Shown: piece by piece, positions 1-8,941 of the stretch | Position numbering within the stretch: position 1 is the first letter of the stretch | Layout of the letters: each line of letters begins with the position of its first letter | From: Rhodanobacter sp. L36 | Lineage (GTDB): Bacteria > Pseudomonadota > Gammaproteobacteria > Xanthomonadales > Rhodanobacteraceae | Direction of reading: 5' to 3' | NCBI RefSeq assembly: GCF_009765755.1 | Contig: NZ_LMUV01000006.1 | Coordinates: forward strand, 1 to 50,220 | Length of the DNA stretch: 50,220 nt | Position numbers and translations under genes: made by a program | Notes under the pieces: model-generated | The model's database searches: none | What the model was told of the DNA's origin: nothing | The model's input: only the letters and a program-made list of their open reading frames with translations

Positions 1-1010
1 GTGAGGAAATAACTCAGGATGTCGCCGCGCGTGGCGCCAAGCGCGCGACGCACGCCGATCTGCTTGCGACGCTGGCCGACCCAGAAACTGGTGAGCCCGA
101 CGATGCCCGCGGCGGTGATCGCCAGCAGCACGACGCTGATGATGCCCATCAGGATCGCCATGCCGAGATCGCCTTTGTAGTAACGCGCGCGCACCTCGTC
201 GAACGTCAGGATGCCATCCTTCGGATTGATGATGCGCATGCGGCTTTGTTGGTACAACGCCTTGGGCGCTTCCTGCATCGCGGCAGCAAGCTGACCGGGC
301 CTGGCACGCACCAGGTAGAACGTGCTGTCGTCGAGCAGTCGCGCCGGAATGAGCACCGCGTTGTATGCATAGTCCTTGGCCCAGGCGCGCATGTGCGCCT
401 GCAACGTGTCGGTGATGCCGATGACAGTCGACGGCGTCTTGTTGGATGACACATAGATCGTCTTGCCGAGCGCGGAACCATCCGGAAACAGCCGCGTCGC
501 CAGATCCTTGCTGATGATGACCTGCGCCGAATACAACGCGTCGCGCGGTTTCTGGCTGCCGATTTCACTGGCGGTGAAGTTGCGGCCCGCGATCATTTTT
601 GCGCCGAGCGCCGATAGCGTGTGGTCGTCGGAAAAGAAGATCGCCGCGTCGGTGGTCATCTTCACTTGGTCCGGCGTCAGCTTGACGTAGTTGTCCCAGC
701 CGGTGCCATGCAACGGAAAGCTGTTGGCGGGCGCGACATCCTGCACGCTGCCAAGCTGGCGCAACGCAATCAGGTCGGCCTTCATCTGCACGTCGGTGCG
801 CTGCGGATCGGACTTGTCGGCCCAGTCGTTCTGGATGACGAAGAGATTCGATTCGTCCACGCCACTGGGCCGCGCGATGCGTGCCGTGCGCTGCTGGATG
901 ATGAAGAGCGCGTTGCACACGATGGCCAGCGTGAGCGCGATCTGCAGCGCGATCAGTACAGTGCCGGCCTTGTGATGGCGCATGGCGGCGAGGATCGGCT
1001 GGATCTGCAT
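1..1010 (-). CDS. MacB/FtsX-type ABC transporter permease (C-terminus outside window)
   Basis: Inner-membrane permease of a MacB-like tripartite efflux system. From the ATG at 1010 the frame stays open to the window edge (336 codons), so the 3' end is missing. An N-terminal membrane helix (about residues 20-40) is followed by a large periplasmic MacB-type domain, then a second helix (ILMGIISVVLLAITAAGIVG) and the FtsX-type signature GVRRALGATRGDIL. The start has a strong GAGGAGG ribosome site 8 bases upstream. It begins 13 bases after the stop of a paralogous permease, so the two permeases probably pair in one complex with the ATPase encoded upstream in the operon. The substrate cannot be told from sequence. 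Confidence 0.88.
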   Translation of the reverse strand, partial: MQIQPILAAMRHHKAGTVLIALQIALTLAIVCNALFIIQQRTARIARPSGVDESNLFVIQNDWADKSDPQRTDVQMKADLIALRQLGSVQDVAPANSFPLHGTGWDNYVKLTPDQVKMTTDAAIFFSDDHTLSALGAKMIAGRNFTASEIGSQKPRDALYSAQVIISKDLATRLFPDGSALGKTIYVSSNKTPSTVIGITDTLQAHMRAWAKDYAYNAVLIPARLLDDSTFYLVRARPGQLAAAMQEAPKALYQQSRMRIINPKDGILTFDEVRARYYKGDLGMAILMGIISVVLLAITAAGIVGLTSFWVGQRRKQIGVRRALGATRGDILSYFL

Positions 1011-1023
1011 GGTCGTCGCCTCC

Positions 1024-2337
1024 TCAGTTCGACTTCAGTTGCCAGGCCGGCTGCACCTGCGAGGCGCGCCAGGTCGGATAGAAAGCAGCGAGCACAGTGG
1101 CGATCACCGCGACGATCAACGTCAGCGCGACCAGCGAAACATCCAGATGCGCGAGTCGTGCGATTTCCGGATCGAACAGCAGGCCGACACCGAGCATGCC
1201 GGCAGCGGTGAGCACGAGCCCGAGCACACCGCCGGCCAGACCCACGGTGCCGGCTTCGATCAGGAACTGCCCGTAGATGTCGCGGCGCGGCGCGCCGAGT
1301 GCGCGACGCACGCCGATCTCCGGTGCGCGCCGCATGAACTTGGCCAGCAACAGACCGATCGTGTTGACCAGACAGATCACGAAAAAGCCCAGCGCCACCA
1401 TCAACGAGATGCGGCTCTCCGGCGGCACCACTTGCTTGTAGTCGAGCCAGTTGGTGACATCGCGCAGACGCACGTTGGGAGCCCAGTGGAAACGCCCGGC
1501 ATGTTGCTGCTCGGAGGCGTAGGCGGTGAGGAATTCGCGGTAGTGATCGGCGTCTGCCCTGGTCGGCAATTCCACCCATACCGGCACCCAGACGCATTCA
1601 CCATGCAGCCAGCCATCGCGCCCGACTCCGTAGTCGGCGATGCCGCCGCAATTGTTGCGACCGGCAGTATCCAGTTGCGCGTCAACGGCGCGATTGAACG
1701 GCACGTAGAGCTGCACGGGATCGCCAAATTCATTGCCGCTGAAGGCATCGTAGAAACGTGGCTTCGGATCCCAGTGTTCGGTGACGCCGACGACGCGATA
1801 GATGTGCCTGTCCAGCGTGACTTCGCGACCGACGCTGTTGGCACCGCCGAACAACTGCTGGTTGAGCTCGTGACTGAGCACCACGACCGCGGCGCGGCCA
1901 CGGTCGTCGCTGTCGCGCCACGCACCGCCGTACTGGAACGGCACGTCGAACATGGCGAAGAAATCCGCGTTGGTCGCATAGCCGTCCGAAGTGAACGGAA
2001 GGCTGTTGTTGCCTTCGGGCAACACGGACGGCGCGATCTCGTACAGCAGGGTTTGATGCAGCGCCTTGTGCGCGTTGATCAGAGCCGTTGCATCGACATA
2101 GTTGAGCGCCTCGGGCGGCTCGCCCTTGTCGTTGAATTGCGGACCGCGGTTGTCGATGAGCGACGTGTAGAGCTGCGAGGACTTTTCCGGAATCGGATTG
2201 CCCGACACCGCGCGAAACACCGACCACGTGATCATCGACGCAGCCACACCGAAACCGATCGCCATGACCATCAGCGCGGTAAGAACGGGATTGCGCCGTA
2301 GGCTGCGCAAACCGAGCTTGAAGTAGTAGGAAAACAT
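1024..2337 (-). CDS. MacB/FtsX-type ABC transporter permease
   Basis: Complete 437-residue permease. An N-terminal helix (about residues 20-42) leads into a MacB periplasmic core domain (about 50-310), then three C-terminal helices of the FtsX domain (from about residue 320) carrying the motif EIGVRRALGAPRRD. In this family such permeases transmit ATPase motion to the periplasmic adaptor and do not form a channel. AAGGAG lies 9 bases before the ATG. It follows the outer membrane factor gene by 41 bases and precedes a second permease by 13 bases, so all five genes look co-transcribed. Unlike classical MacB, the nucleotide-binding domain is a separate protein. Confidence 0.9.
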   Translation of the reverse strand: MFSYYFKLGLRSLRRNPVLTALMVMAIGFGVAASMITWSVFRAVSGNPIPEKSSQLYTSLIDNRGPQFNDKGEPPEALNYVDATALINAHKALHQTLLYEIAPSVLPEGNNSLPFTSDGYATNADFFAMFDVPFQYGGAWRDSDDRGRAAVVVLSHELNQQLFGGANSVGREVTLDRHIYRVVGVTEHWDPKPRFYDAFSGNEFGDPVQLYVPFNRAVDAQLDTAGRNNCGGIADYGVGRDGWLHGECVWVPVWVELPTRADADHYREFLTAYASEQQHAGRFHWAPNVRLRDVTNWLDYKQVVPPESRISLMVALGFFVICLVNTIGLLLAKFMRRAPEIGVRRALGAPRRDIYGQFLIEAGTVGLAGGVLGLVLTAAGMLGVGLLFDPEIARLAHLDVSLVALTLIVAVIATVLAAFYPTWRASQVQPAWQLKSN

Positions 2338-2378
2338 CGAAACGCGCTCCTTGAATCAGCGACGTGGAAAGGGAGGAA

Positions 2379-3731
2379 TTACTGCAGCAACCCGTTGACG
2401 TCCTCCAGATCGTGGACGTTGATGGTGCCGGCGGATTGCTTGAGCAGCAGCTTGTTGAGCACGAACTGGTAGCGCTGCTGCGCGTAGGTGCTACGCGACT
2501 CGGCCAGGATTTCGATCGCCTGCACCACTGCATACAGCGGTTGCGTGCCGATCTCGTAACCGGCCTTGAATGAAGTCAGCGACTTCTCGGCCGCGCCGAC
2601 CGAATCCTGTGCCGCTTTCAAGGCCTCGACGCCATCCACGACCTGATTGAAATAGTTGTAGACGTCGCGAATTGCCTGACGACGCTGGCCCTCGAGCGTG
2701 TCGCTGTCCGCATCGCGCTGATAAATCGCCTGACGTACTTGTGACTGCGTATATCCGCCGCTGAACACCGGAATGGTGAGCGTGAGACCCACGGTAGTGG
2801 TGCCTCTCTGGTACGCGCCCGTGCCGGCCACGTGGTCCTGCCAGTTGCCGTCTTTGCTGTAGGTCACACCCGCGGAAAGGTTCGGCAGATGACCTGCGCG
2901 TGCCGCCGTTATCTTGTGCTCGTCGGCTTTCACCGTGTAGCGCGCAGACAGAACCGTCGGGTTGGTGCCTTCGGCCAGATCGGCCCACGCTTTCGGATCA
3001 TTCGGCATGGGCAGCGACAACGGCATGTCGTCGCGCAGCCGCTTCAACGTGCCGCAGGGTTTGCCGGTGATCTGTTCAAGCGCGCGACGGGCGTCCTTGA
3101 GCTGGTCCTGGGAGGCGATTCTCTGCGTCTTGATGAATTGATAGAACGCCTGCGCCTGATTCATGTCGGCAGACATCGCCAGTCCATTCTTGAAACGCGC
3201 GCTGGTCTGGTCGAACTCCTGCTTGTAACCGTCTTCGTAAGCCTTGTTGATATCCAGCTGATCTTCGGCATTCAGCACGTTGAAGTACGCCTGAGTCACG
3301 CGCACATAGAGATTCTGCAAGGCCGCCTGATAGGTCTCCTGTTGCGCGTCGTCGATCGAATGCGCTGCCCGCAGATCCGCGATGCTCGACAGATTGAAAA
3401 TCGATTGCGACAGCTGGCCACTGAGATTGCGATCACGCGATGCATTGCCGCCACTGGTCGGCAGAATGTTGCCGTTCGAATCGATGGTGGTACCACCATT
3501 GGCGGGGCCGCCGTGAGCCTGCACGAGGCTCAAAGTTCCGTTGACCTGAGGCAGCAGGGCCGAGCGTGCCTGCGGCACGCCTTCGGCCACTGCCAACCGC
3601 GTGGCATCGGAATTGGCCAGCACCGGATCATTGGCGATCGCCTGACGGAACGAATCCATCAGGTCTTCGCCGTGGCTTGGCAACGGCGCCAGACCCATAC
3701 AAAGCAACAGTGGCAGCAACTTCAATCGCAT
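2379..3731 (-). CDS. TolC-family outer membrane efflux protein
   Basis: 450-residue outer membrane factor that would form the exit duct of the efflux pump. The chosen ATG gives a standard Sec signal peptide (MRLKLLPLLLCMGLAPLPSH, cleavage near residue 21); an in-frame TTG 15 bases upstream adds residues that spoil it. A GAGAA site lies just upstream of the ATG. The two repeats of long amphipathic helices typical of TolC are visible, for example around residues 130-210 and 330-430. It sits between the ATPase and permease genes of the operon. Family assignment is firm; the partner pump is inferred from position. Confidence 0.88.
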   Translation of the reverse strand: MRLKLLPLLLCMGLAPLPSHGEDLMDSFRQAIANDPVLANSDATRLAVAEGVPQARSALLPQVNGTLSLVQAHGGPANGGTTIDSNGNILPTSGGNASRDRNLSGQLSQSIFNLSSIADLRAAHSIDDAQQETYQAALQNLYVRVTQAYFNVLNAEDQLDINKAYEDGYKQEFDQTSARFKNGLAMSADMNQAQAFYQFIKTQRIASQDQLKDARRALEQITGKPCGTLKRLRDDMPLSLPMPNDPKAWADLAEGTNPTVLSARYTVKADEHKITAARAGHLPNLSAGVTYSKDGNWQDHVAGTGAYQRGTTTVGLTLTIPVFSGGYTQSQVRQAIYQRDADSDTLEGQRRQAIRDVYNYFNQVVDGVEALKAAQDSVGAAEKSLTSFKAGYEIGTQPLYAVVQAIEILAESRSTYAQQRYQFVLNKLLLKQSAGTINVHDLEDVNGLLQ

Positions 3732-3776
3732 GGACGGTTCTCGCAATCGTCAGGGGTTTCAGTACGGTGCAACGCA

Positions 3777-4499
3777 TCAGCTCGATTGGGCTTCGTTGCG
3801 TCCCTGGGTACCGGCGTGAAAGCGCGGGTCTTCCGAGAGATCCACCACCTGTCCATCGATGATGTGCACGTTGCGCTGCGCGCGTGCGGCCAGTTCGGGA
3901 TCATGGGTGACCATCACGATGGTGGCGCCTTCGCGATGGATGTCCTCGAGCAGTTCGAGCACGCTGCGCGCCATCTGCGTATCCAGGTTGCCGGTCGGTT
4001 CATCCGCCAGCAGCAGGCGAGGCGAACCGGCGAGTGCACGGGCGATGGCGACGCGCTGCTGCTGACCACCGGACAGCTCGGCCGGATAGTGCTTGGCGCG
4101 CGATGCCAGGCCGACACGCTCGAGCGAATCCATGATGCGCTGCTTGCGTTCGACGGCTTTCATGCCGCGATAGCGCAGCGGCACTTCGATGTTGTCGAAC
4201 ACGTTGAGATCGGGGATCAGGTTGAACGCCTGGAAGATGAAGCCGATCTTCTCGTTGCGTATTTTCGAACGCGCGTTGTCGTTGAGGTTGCTGACCTCGA
4301 TGCCGTCGAGGTGGTACTCGCCGCCACTGAAAGTTTCGAGCAGGCCGGCGATGGTCAGAAAAGTTGTCTTGCCCGAACCGGACGGACCGGTGACGGCGAC
4401 AAACTCGCCTTCTTTCACGTCGATGTTGAAATCGCGCAGTGCATAAGTTTCCACCACTTCAGTGCGGTAGACCTTGGCCAGGTGGGTCATCTTCAGCAT
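3777..4499 (-). CDS. ABC transporter ATP-binding protein (MacB/LolD type)
   Basis: 240-residue cytoplasmic ATPase that powers the two permeases encoded downstream. Walker A is GPSGSGKTT, the signature is LSGGQQQR, Walker B is LLADEPTGNLD, and the switch His is in MVTHDPE. The N-terminus (MLKMTHLAKVYRTEVVETYAL) is typical of the MacB/LolD subfamily. GAGGAAC precedes the start. It lies 48 bases after the adaptor gene and 45 bases before the outer membrane factor gene. Confidence 0.92.
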   Translation of the reverse strand: MLKMTHLAKVYRTEVVETYALRDFNIDVKEGEFVAVTGPSGSGKTTFLTIAGLLETFSGGEYHLDGIEVSNLNDNARSKIRNEKIGFIFQAFNLIPDLNVFDNIEVPLRYRGMKAVERKQRIMDSLERVGLASRAKHYPAELSGGQQQRVAIARALAGSPRLLLADEPTGNLDTQMARSVLELLEDIHREGATIVMVTHDPELAARAQRNVHIIDGQVVDLSEDPRFHAGTQGRNEAQSS

Positions 4500-4547
4500 G
4501 GTTGTTCCTCGGTGGTGGTCGTGATTTGGTGTGTGTGCGTGTGTAAA

Positions 4548-5819
4548 TCAGTTGCTGATTGCGACGGTGGTCGCGTTCTTGAAGCTGTCGGTGCCGGAAA
4601 TCACGATGCGGTCGCCCTCTTTCAGGCCGCCCAGGATCTCCACCTTGTCGATGCTGCTGGTGCCGACGCGGATCGGTGTCTTGGTGGCGATGCCGTCGTG
4701 CACGACATAGGCATAGCTGCCGCCGGATTCGTCCACGAACGAGCCGCGTTGCACGGTGAGCACGTTGTCGCGTTTGTCGAGCAACACGCGAACCGAGAGG
4801 CGCTGGTTCTGGCGCAACTGCTTCGGCGTTTCGCCCGCGAAGCGCAAGCGGGCGGAGACTTCGCCATTGACGACCTCGGGCGAGATCGCGCTGACGATGC
4901 CCTTCCACGTATTGCCGTTGCCGCTGATCTCGCCGGTCATGCCGATGCCGAGCTCGCGCGCAAAACTTTCCGGCACCTGCATTTCCACCTGCAGCGCGGA
5001 GAGATCGATCACGCTGAGCAGCTTGGCGTCCTTGGCCACGGTGGCGCGTTCGGCAATGAACAGCTGGCCGACCTGGCCGTCCACCGGCGACTTCACGTTG
5101 AGGTCGTCGACCTGGCGCTGCAGGTCCTGCACCACCAGCATCTGGTTGTCGTGCGCGAGCTTCTTGGCCTGTATGTTGAATTTGGAACTGTCGTTGTTCA
5201 TGCCCATGTCGGACTTGGCATGCGCAAAGGTGATGCGGGCTTTTTCCAGTGCGTCCTTCGCCTGATCCACTTCCACGCCGGTGGCTGCACCGGCGGCGGC
5301 GGCTTTCTGTTCGCGCGACAGATTCGTCTCCGCGCTCTTCTGGTCGATCTGCGCGTTGTCGTAGGCTTTTTGCAGATTGCTGGACTTGGTGCGCGAGTCC
5401 ACGCCTGCCTGCAGGAAATCCACCTGCATGCCGTCGGCCTTGGATTGTTCCTGCGCAAGCTTGTTGCGCAGTTCCGGGCTGTCGACGACGGCGAGTACCT
5501 GGTTTTTCTTCACCGTGTCGCCCGCGTGGACCTGCAGCGTGACCGCGCCGCCATAGGTGGCATACATGGTCGGGCTGACGGCGGCGACAACGTTGCCTTC
5601 GGCAGCGATGTCGTTGACGAACGGCCCGCGTTCGACATTGGCAAAAGCCAGTCGCGAACTGCTGACGGACGACGAGGCCGAGAACAACCGGCCAATGCCG
5701 GGTGCCAGCCAGACCACGAGGCCCAGCACGACGACGCCACCACCGATGAGGATCATCCGGCGTTTGCGGTTGGGTTTGACTTCGACCAGGCGGTCTTGTG
5801 CGGAAGTGTCGCGAATCAT
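4548..5819 (-). CDS. HlyD/RND-type periplasmic adaptor subunit of the efflux pump
   Basis: 423-residue membrane fusion protein, first gene of the operon. A cytoplasmic basic stretch (residues 1-20) precedes one membrane helix (about 22-44). Barrel-sandwich halves follow (VHAGDTVKKNQVLAVV near residue 105; VKSPVDGQVGQLF near 245), separated by a coiled-coil hairpin rich in Gln, Lys and Ala, with beta-barrel and membrane-proximal domains at the C-terminus. It would bridge the permeases and the TolC-like protein. AGGA lies 8 bases before the ATG. The 174-base gap upstream holds CGGACA repeats that may bind a regulator. Confidence 0.9.
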   Translation of the reverse strand: MIRDTSAQDRLVEVKPNRKRRMILIGGGVVVLGLVVWLAPGIGRLFSASSSVSSSRLAFANVERGPFVNDIAAEGNVVAAVSPTMYATYGGAVTLQVHAGDTVKKNQVLAVVDSPELRNKLAQEQSKADGMQVDFLQAGVDSRTKSSNLQKAYDNAQIDQKSAETNLSREQKAAAAGAATGVEVDQAKDALEKARITFAHAKSDMGMNNDSSKFNIQAKKLAHDNQMLVVQDLQRQVDDLNVKSPVDGQVGQLFIAERATVAKDAKLLSVIDLSALQVEMQVPESFARELGIGMTGEISGNGNTWKGIVSAISPEVVNGEVSARLRFAGETPKQLRQNQRLSVRVLLDKRDNVLTVQRGSFVDESGGSYAYVVHDGIATKTPIRVGTSSIDKVEILGGLKEGDRIVISGTDSFKNATTVAISN

Positions 5820-5889
5820 CTTGGCGTTCCTGACCGCGTGCAGTGCGGTTGCGCAGAGATGATTGCAATCCGTGTGCCACGTCAGGCGC

Positions 5890-5976
5890 CGGACAAATCC
5901 ACTTTCATGTCAACAACTTGCACCGGACCTCGAGTGCATGCGCGCTGTCCGCGGACACTTCACGGACAACCGGACG
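5890..5976 (-). promoter_or_regulatory. Candidate operator of the efflux operon (CGGACA / TGTCCG boxes)
   Basis: In the 174-base gap upstream of the efflux operon the hexamer CGGACA occurs at 5890, 5952 and 5963, and CGGACG at 5971. The copies at 5952 and 5963 are 11 bases apart, one helical turn. The copy at 5952 is half of a perfect 12-base palindrome, TGTCCGCGGACA (5946-5957). A TTGACA hexamer on the minus strand near 5901-5906 could be a -35 box. No regulator gene is adjacent, so the binding protein is unknown. Confidence 0.4.
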
Positions 5977-5993
5977 AACATCATCGAGCGCGC

Positions 5994-6566
5994 TCAATGG
6001 TTGATTTCGGACGGCCACGGAAACGCTTCGGTGCGGGCGATCCGCGCGACCAGCTGCGCACTGAGCGGCGAGTCCGGTGTCGCAGAGGTGGCGCTGAACA
6101 CTTCAAGCCCGGCCATGCGGCGATGCCTGAAACACACCAGCTGCGCGCTCGCCGGTCGCGGCCGGCGCCAGCGACGTGCAGGTATCGATGCAGGTTCGCC
6201 GCTGGCGAGCAGCGCATCCCAGGCGAGGTAATCCGTATCGGGGAGCAGATACAAGCGCGCGCAAACGTGGCCATCGCGATCAATGCCGTCGATCCATTCG
6301 CGCGGCCCATCCACGGTGATCACGCTGGCCGCGACCAGCCAGCGAATCTGCAGCAACGGTGCCAGCTGCATCGCTTCAAGTAAAAGGCCGCGCGGCACGA
6401 TCCACGAGGTCGATGCATGCGGATGCATCGGCACGTAGAGAAGATTGCCAAGCGCGGGCAGTGAACGAGCCAGCGTGGCGGGCGCCATCTGCACGCAGCA
6501 GCGCGTGTCGGACGTGGCCACATGCGGACTGAATTCGCGCAAGCGGTGAAGCAGTGGGCTGTACAT
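5994..6566 (-). CDS. Probable heme-handling protein, divergent HemS-like single domain
   Basis: 190 residues. The ATG at 6566 is chosen because GGAG sits 6 bases upstream; longer in-frame starts lack a site. The middle (SLPALGNLLYVP ... IRWLVAASV ... IDRDGHVCARLYLLPDTD ... AWDALLA) has the spacing of the HemS/HmuS hemin-degrading-factor repeat, in which an 'ALPALGEVM' segment is followed by a Trp-rich strand and a 'FFD..G....K.YL' segment. The match is by eye and weak, and the classic heme-ligand region is not clear. It lies 99 bases downstream of hemP behind a Fur box, so iron/heme regulation is likely. It could also be an unrelated Fur-controlled protein. Confidence 0.5.
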   Translation of the reverse strand: MYSPLLHRLREFSPHVATSDTRCCVQMAPATLARSLPALGNLLYVPMHPHASTSWIVPRGLLLEAMQLAPLLQIRWLVAASVITVDGPREWIDGIDRDGHVCARLYLLPDTDYLAWDALLASGEPASIPARRWRRPRPASAQLVCFRHRRMAGLEVFSATSATPDSPLSAQLVARIARTEAFPWPSEINH

Positions 6567-6665
6567 CGACATCTCCGATGGAGCTGCCCAGCTGGCAACA
6601 CCGGTTGCTCTGGCGACAGGCATGGCGATCAACGCGTTGGCGAACACGCCACGCGGGAACGTTCG

Positions 6666-6887
6666 TTATTTGGTCAGGATCAGCTTGTCGTTACGGGTGA
6701 GGCGCAAGTGGTATTCGCCGCCCTGATGCTGGATCACCAGTTCTCGCGCGCCATCCAGCAGCGCGTGACTGGCAACATGCCGCGGTTCGCGAGCGAGCGT
6801 GGAAACCAGCGTTGGCCGGTGAACTGCGCGCTCCGGCAACAGCGACGGCTGCGGAAGCGAAGGAAGAGACAGAACGGACGTCGACAT
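6666..6887 (-). CDS. hemP: Hemin uptake protein HemP
   Basis: 73-residue small protein of the HemP/HmuP family. The C-terminal signature is intact: LLDGARELVIQHQGGEYHLR followed by LTRNDKLILTK. In other proteobacteria HemP/HmuP is needed for heme uptake and can act as a co-activator of the heme receptor gene. The ATG at 6887 has GGAG 7 bases upstream; an in-frame upstream extension has none. A Fur-box-like sequence lies 30 bases upstream. No TonB-dependent heme receptor is in the window, so the rest of the pathway is elsewhere. Confidence 0.88.
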   Translation of the reverse strand: MSTSVLSLPSLPQPSLLPERAVHRPTLVSTLAREPRHVASHALLDGARELVIQHQGGEYHLRLTRNDKLILTK

Positions 6888-6917
6888 GATGAGGCTCCGG
6901 TTTCGGTGGCGCCTCAA

Positions 6918-6937
6918 ATAATAATGATTCTCATTTG
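6918..6937 (-). promoter_or_regulatory. Fur box upstream of hemP
   Basis: The AT-rich stretch contains aatgattctcatt, a near-palindrome (AATGA, 3-base spacer, TCATT) within aataataatgattctcatt, close to the Fur consensus built from GATAAT and ATTATC units. It is the only such AT-rich tract nearby and lies directly upstream of hemP, so iron-dependent repression of hemP and the following gene is expected. Confidence 0.75.
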
Positions 6938-6979
6938 ACTGTCAATGACTTTCGCTTTCACGCCTATCCATTCGCGCGC

Positions 6980-7954
6980 TCAACCTGCCTCGACGATCGC
7001 CCGCATGCGCTGCGCGATACCGGCATCCAGCTTTGGAAGCACGTCCAGCGCGGTCAGGTTCTGCTCGAGCTGTTCGCGACGGCTTGCGCCCAGCATCACG
7101 GTGGACACGTGCGGATTGAGCAGGCACCAGGCGAGCGACAGTTGCGCGAGGCTCGCCCCGAGTTCGTCGGCGATCGGTTGCAACGCGCGAACCTTGCCGA
7201 GGCGTTCGTCACCCTTGCCTAGCACGCTGTCGCGCAGCCACTCGTAGCCCGGCTGGGTGATTCGCGAATCGGCCGGCACGCCGTTGTTGTACTTGCCGGT
7301 CAGCAAACCCGATGCCAGCGGCGACCAAATCGTGGTGCCCATGCCGAAGTCTTCGTACAGCGACGCGTATTCCACCTCCACTCGCTCGCGATGCAGCAGG
7401 TTGTATTCGGGTTGTTCCATCACCGGCGCGTAGAAATGATTTTCGCGCGCGACGCGATGCGCCTCGCGGATCGAATCCGCCGGCCACTCGCTGGTTCCCC
7501 AGTACAGCACCTTGCCCTGGCGAATCAGCGTGTCCATCGCCGCGACCGTTTCCTCGATCGGCGTCTCCGCGTCGGGCCGATGGCAGAAATACAGATCGAG
7601 ATAATCAACGCGCAACCGCTGCATGGCCTGATGACACGCTTCCGTCACGTGTTTGCGCGACAGCCCGCGCTGCGTCGGCAACGGGTTCTCGGCGGAACCG
7701 AAGAACACCTTGCTCGACACGCAGAAACTGTCGCGAGGAAAACGCAGGTCAGCCAGCACGTCGCCCATCACCTGCTCGGCCACGCCCTTGTTGTACGTCT
7801 CGGCATTGTCGAAAAAATTCACGCCACGATCGTGCGCGAGCGCCAGCATGTCGCGCGCCTCCGAGCGCCCCACCTGCTTGCCGAACGTGACCCACGCGCC
7901 GAACGAAAACGCGGAAAGCTGCAGGCCGGATGTGCCGAGGCGACGATAGAGCAT
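6980..7954 (-). CDS. Aldo/keto reductase, Kv-beta-like family
   Basis: 324-residue NADPH-dependent oxidoreductase with the TIM-barrel aldo/keto reductase fold. The N-terminus MLYRRLGTSGLQLSAFSFGA, the catalytic Asp and Tyr of FFDNAETYNKG, Lys of VSSKVFFG and His of YFCHRPD are all present. The sequence resembles the potassium-channel beta-subunit-like bacterial branch. The ATG at 7954 has AAGGA 8 bases upstream; the longer frame has no homology. It is 73 bases downstream of the hydrolase gene. Its substrate is unknown. Confidence 0.9.
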   Translation of the reverse strand: MLYRRLGTSGLQLSAFSFGAWVTFGKQVGRSEARDMLALAHDRGVNFFDNAETYNKGVAEQVMGDVLADLRFPRDSFCVSSKVFFGSAENPLPTQRGLSRKHVTEACHQAMQRLRVDYLDLYFCHRPDAETPIEETVAAMDTLIRQGKVLYWGTSEWPADSIREAHRVARENHFYAPVMEQPEYNLLHRERVEVEYASLYEDFGMGTTIWSPLASGLLTGKYNNGVPADSRITQPGYEWLRDSVLGKGDERLGKVRALQPIADELGASLAQLSLAWCLLNPHVSTVMLGASRREQLEQNLTALDVLPKLDAGIAQRMRAIVEAG

Positions 7955-8027
7955 GGTGATGGTCCTTGAGCGAATAGATCGACAGCATGCCGACAGTGCG
8001 TGCATGTCGTCCAACTATTGCGCTGGT

Positions 8028-8918
8028 TCATTCCATGGCGCGTGAAGGCTGACGCAGCCACTTGTTGAAAAAATCGAGAACCCGCGCTTCGTATGCGCCA
8101 CCGGCGAAGCGGTAGAGATCAAGATGCTGCGCGCCACTCACCACCCACAACTCCTTGGGCGACGCAGCCTGTTCGAACATGGCGAGTGATTCCGTGATGG
8201 GCGTGTGCTGGTCCGCTGCACCCACCACGAAAAGTTTTGGCGCATGAACTTGTCCGACCCGGTCGATCGGGCGCATCTGATCTCCATCGAAACCAAGATG
8301 CGGCTTGACGGTTCGCAGCAGTAACGGCGCCAGCCATCGACCGGGCGCGCCCGCGTGAAGTTGCATGCGATCGACAACGGCCTGCGACAACGTCGGATAC
8401 ACCTGTTCCAGAACCATCGCGTCCACTTGCAGCGATGGCTCGGCAAGCAAGGTCGCGGCGCCGCCCATCGACGTACCGATGATGCCGGTCTTCTCTCCCG
8501 GAGCCAGTGTTTTCAGTTCGGTCAGCGCCGCAGCCGCATCGCGCGATTCGAGATGGCCGAAGGTGATCGCGTCGCCGCTGCTCTCACCCGAAGCCTGGAA
8601 GTCGATCAGCAAAACCGAGTAACCCGCCGCGTGCAGAAATCTTGCGCGATCGAGCATGCTCAGACGATTGGCGCGTACACCGTGCAACAGCAGGATTGCA
8701 CCTCGCCCTTTCCCGGCGGCGAACCAGCCATGGATGCGGGCACCGGATGCACTGTCGAAAACCACCACTCGCGCAGGAAAATCGGATGGCGGCGCACCAA
8801 TGGTCGCGGGCGCTGGATGAATCAGCATGTCGCCCGCGGCCCATACGACTGCGAAGAGCAGAGTCACAGCCGTCAACAGCCCGATGATCGCATTGCGCGC
8901 AAACCGACGAGCCCTCAT
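8028..8918 (-). CDS. Membrane-anchored alpha/beta hydrolase
   Basis: 296 residues. An N-terminal hydrophobic segment (about residues 9-28) is a signal anchor, placing the catalytic domain outside the inner membrane. The alpha/beta-hydrolase elements are the oxyanion region LLLHGVRANR, nucleophile elbow GTSMGG, acid in GAADQHTP and His in SGAQHLD. The ATG at 8918 has GGAG 8 bases upstream; the long upstream frame is not coding-like. The nearest described relatives are serine aminopeptidase/acyl-esterase-like hydrolases; the substrate is unknown. Confidence 0.85.
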   Translation of the reverse strand: MRARRFARNAIIGLLTAVTLLFAVVWAAGDMLIHPAPATIGAPPSDFPARVVVFDSASGARIHGWFAAGKGRGAILLLHGVRANRLSMLDRARFLHAAGYSVLLIDFQASGESSGDAITFGHLESRDAAAALTELKTLAPGEKTGIIGTSMGGAATLLAEPSLQVDAMVLEQVYPTLSQAVVDRMQLHAGAPGRWLAPLLLRTVKPHLGFDGDQMRPIDRVGQVHAPKLFVVGAADQHTPITESLAMFEQAASPKELWVVSGAQHLDLYRFAGGAYEARVLDFFNKWLRQPSRAME

Positions 8919-8941
8919 CCGAGTCACTCCGTGCCGCAAAA

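Noticed and set aside
2832..6383. 1183-codon open frame on the plus strand
   Set aside because: It lies antisense to the outer membrane factor, ATPase and adaptor genes. Long antisense frames are common in GC-rich DNA; its product is low-complexity and matches no family.
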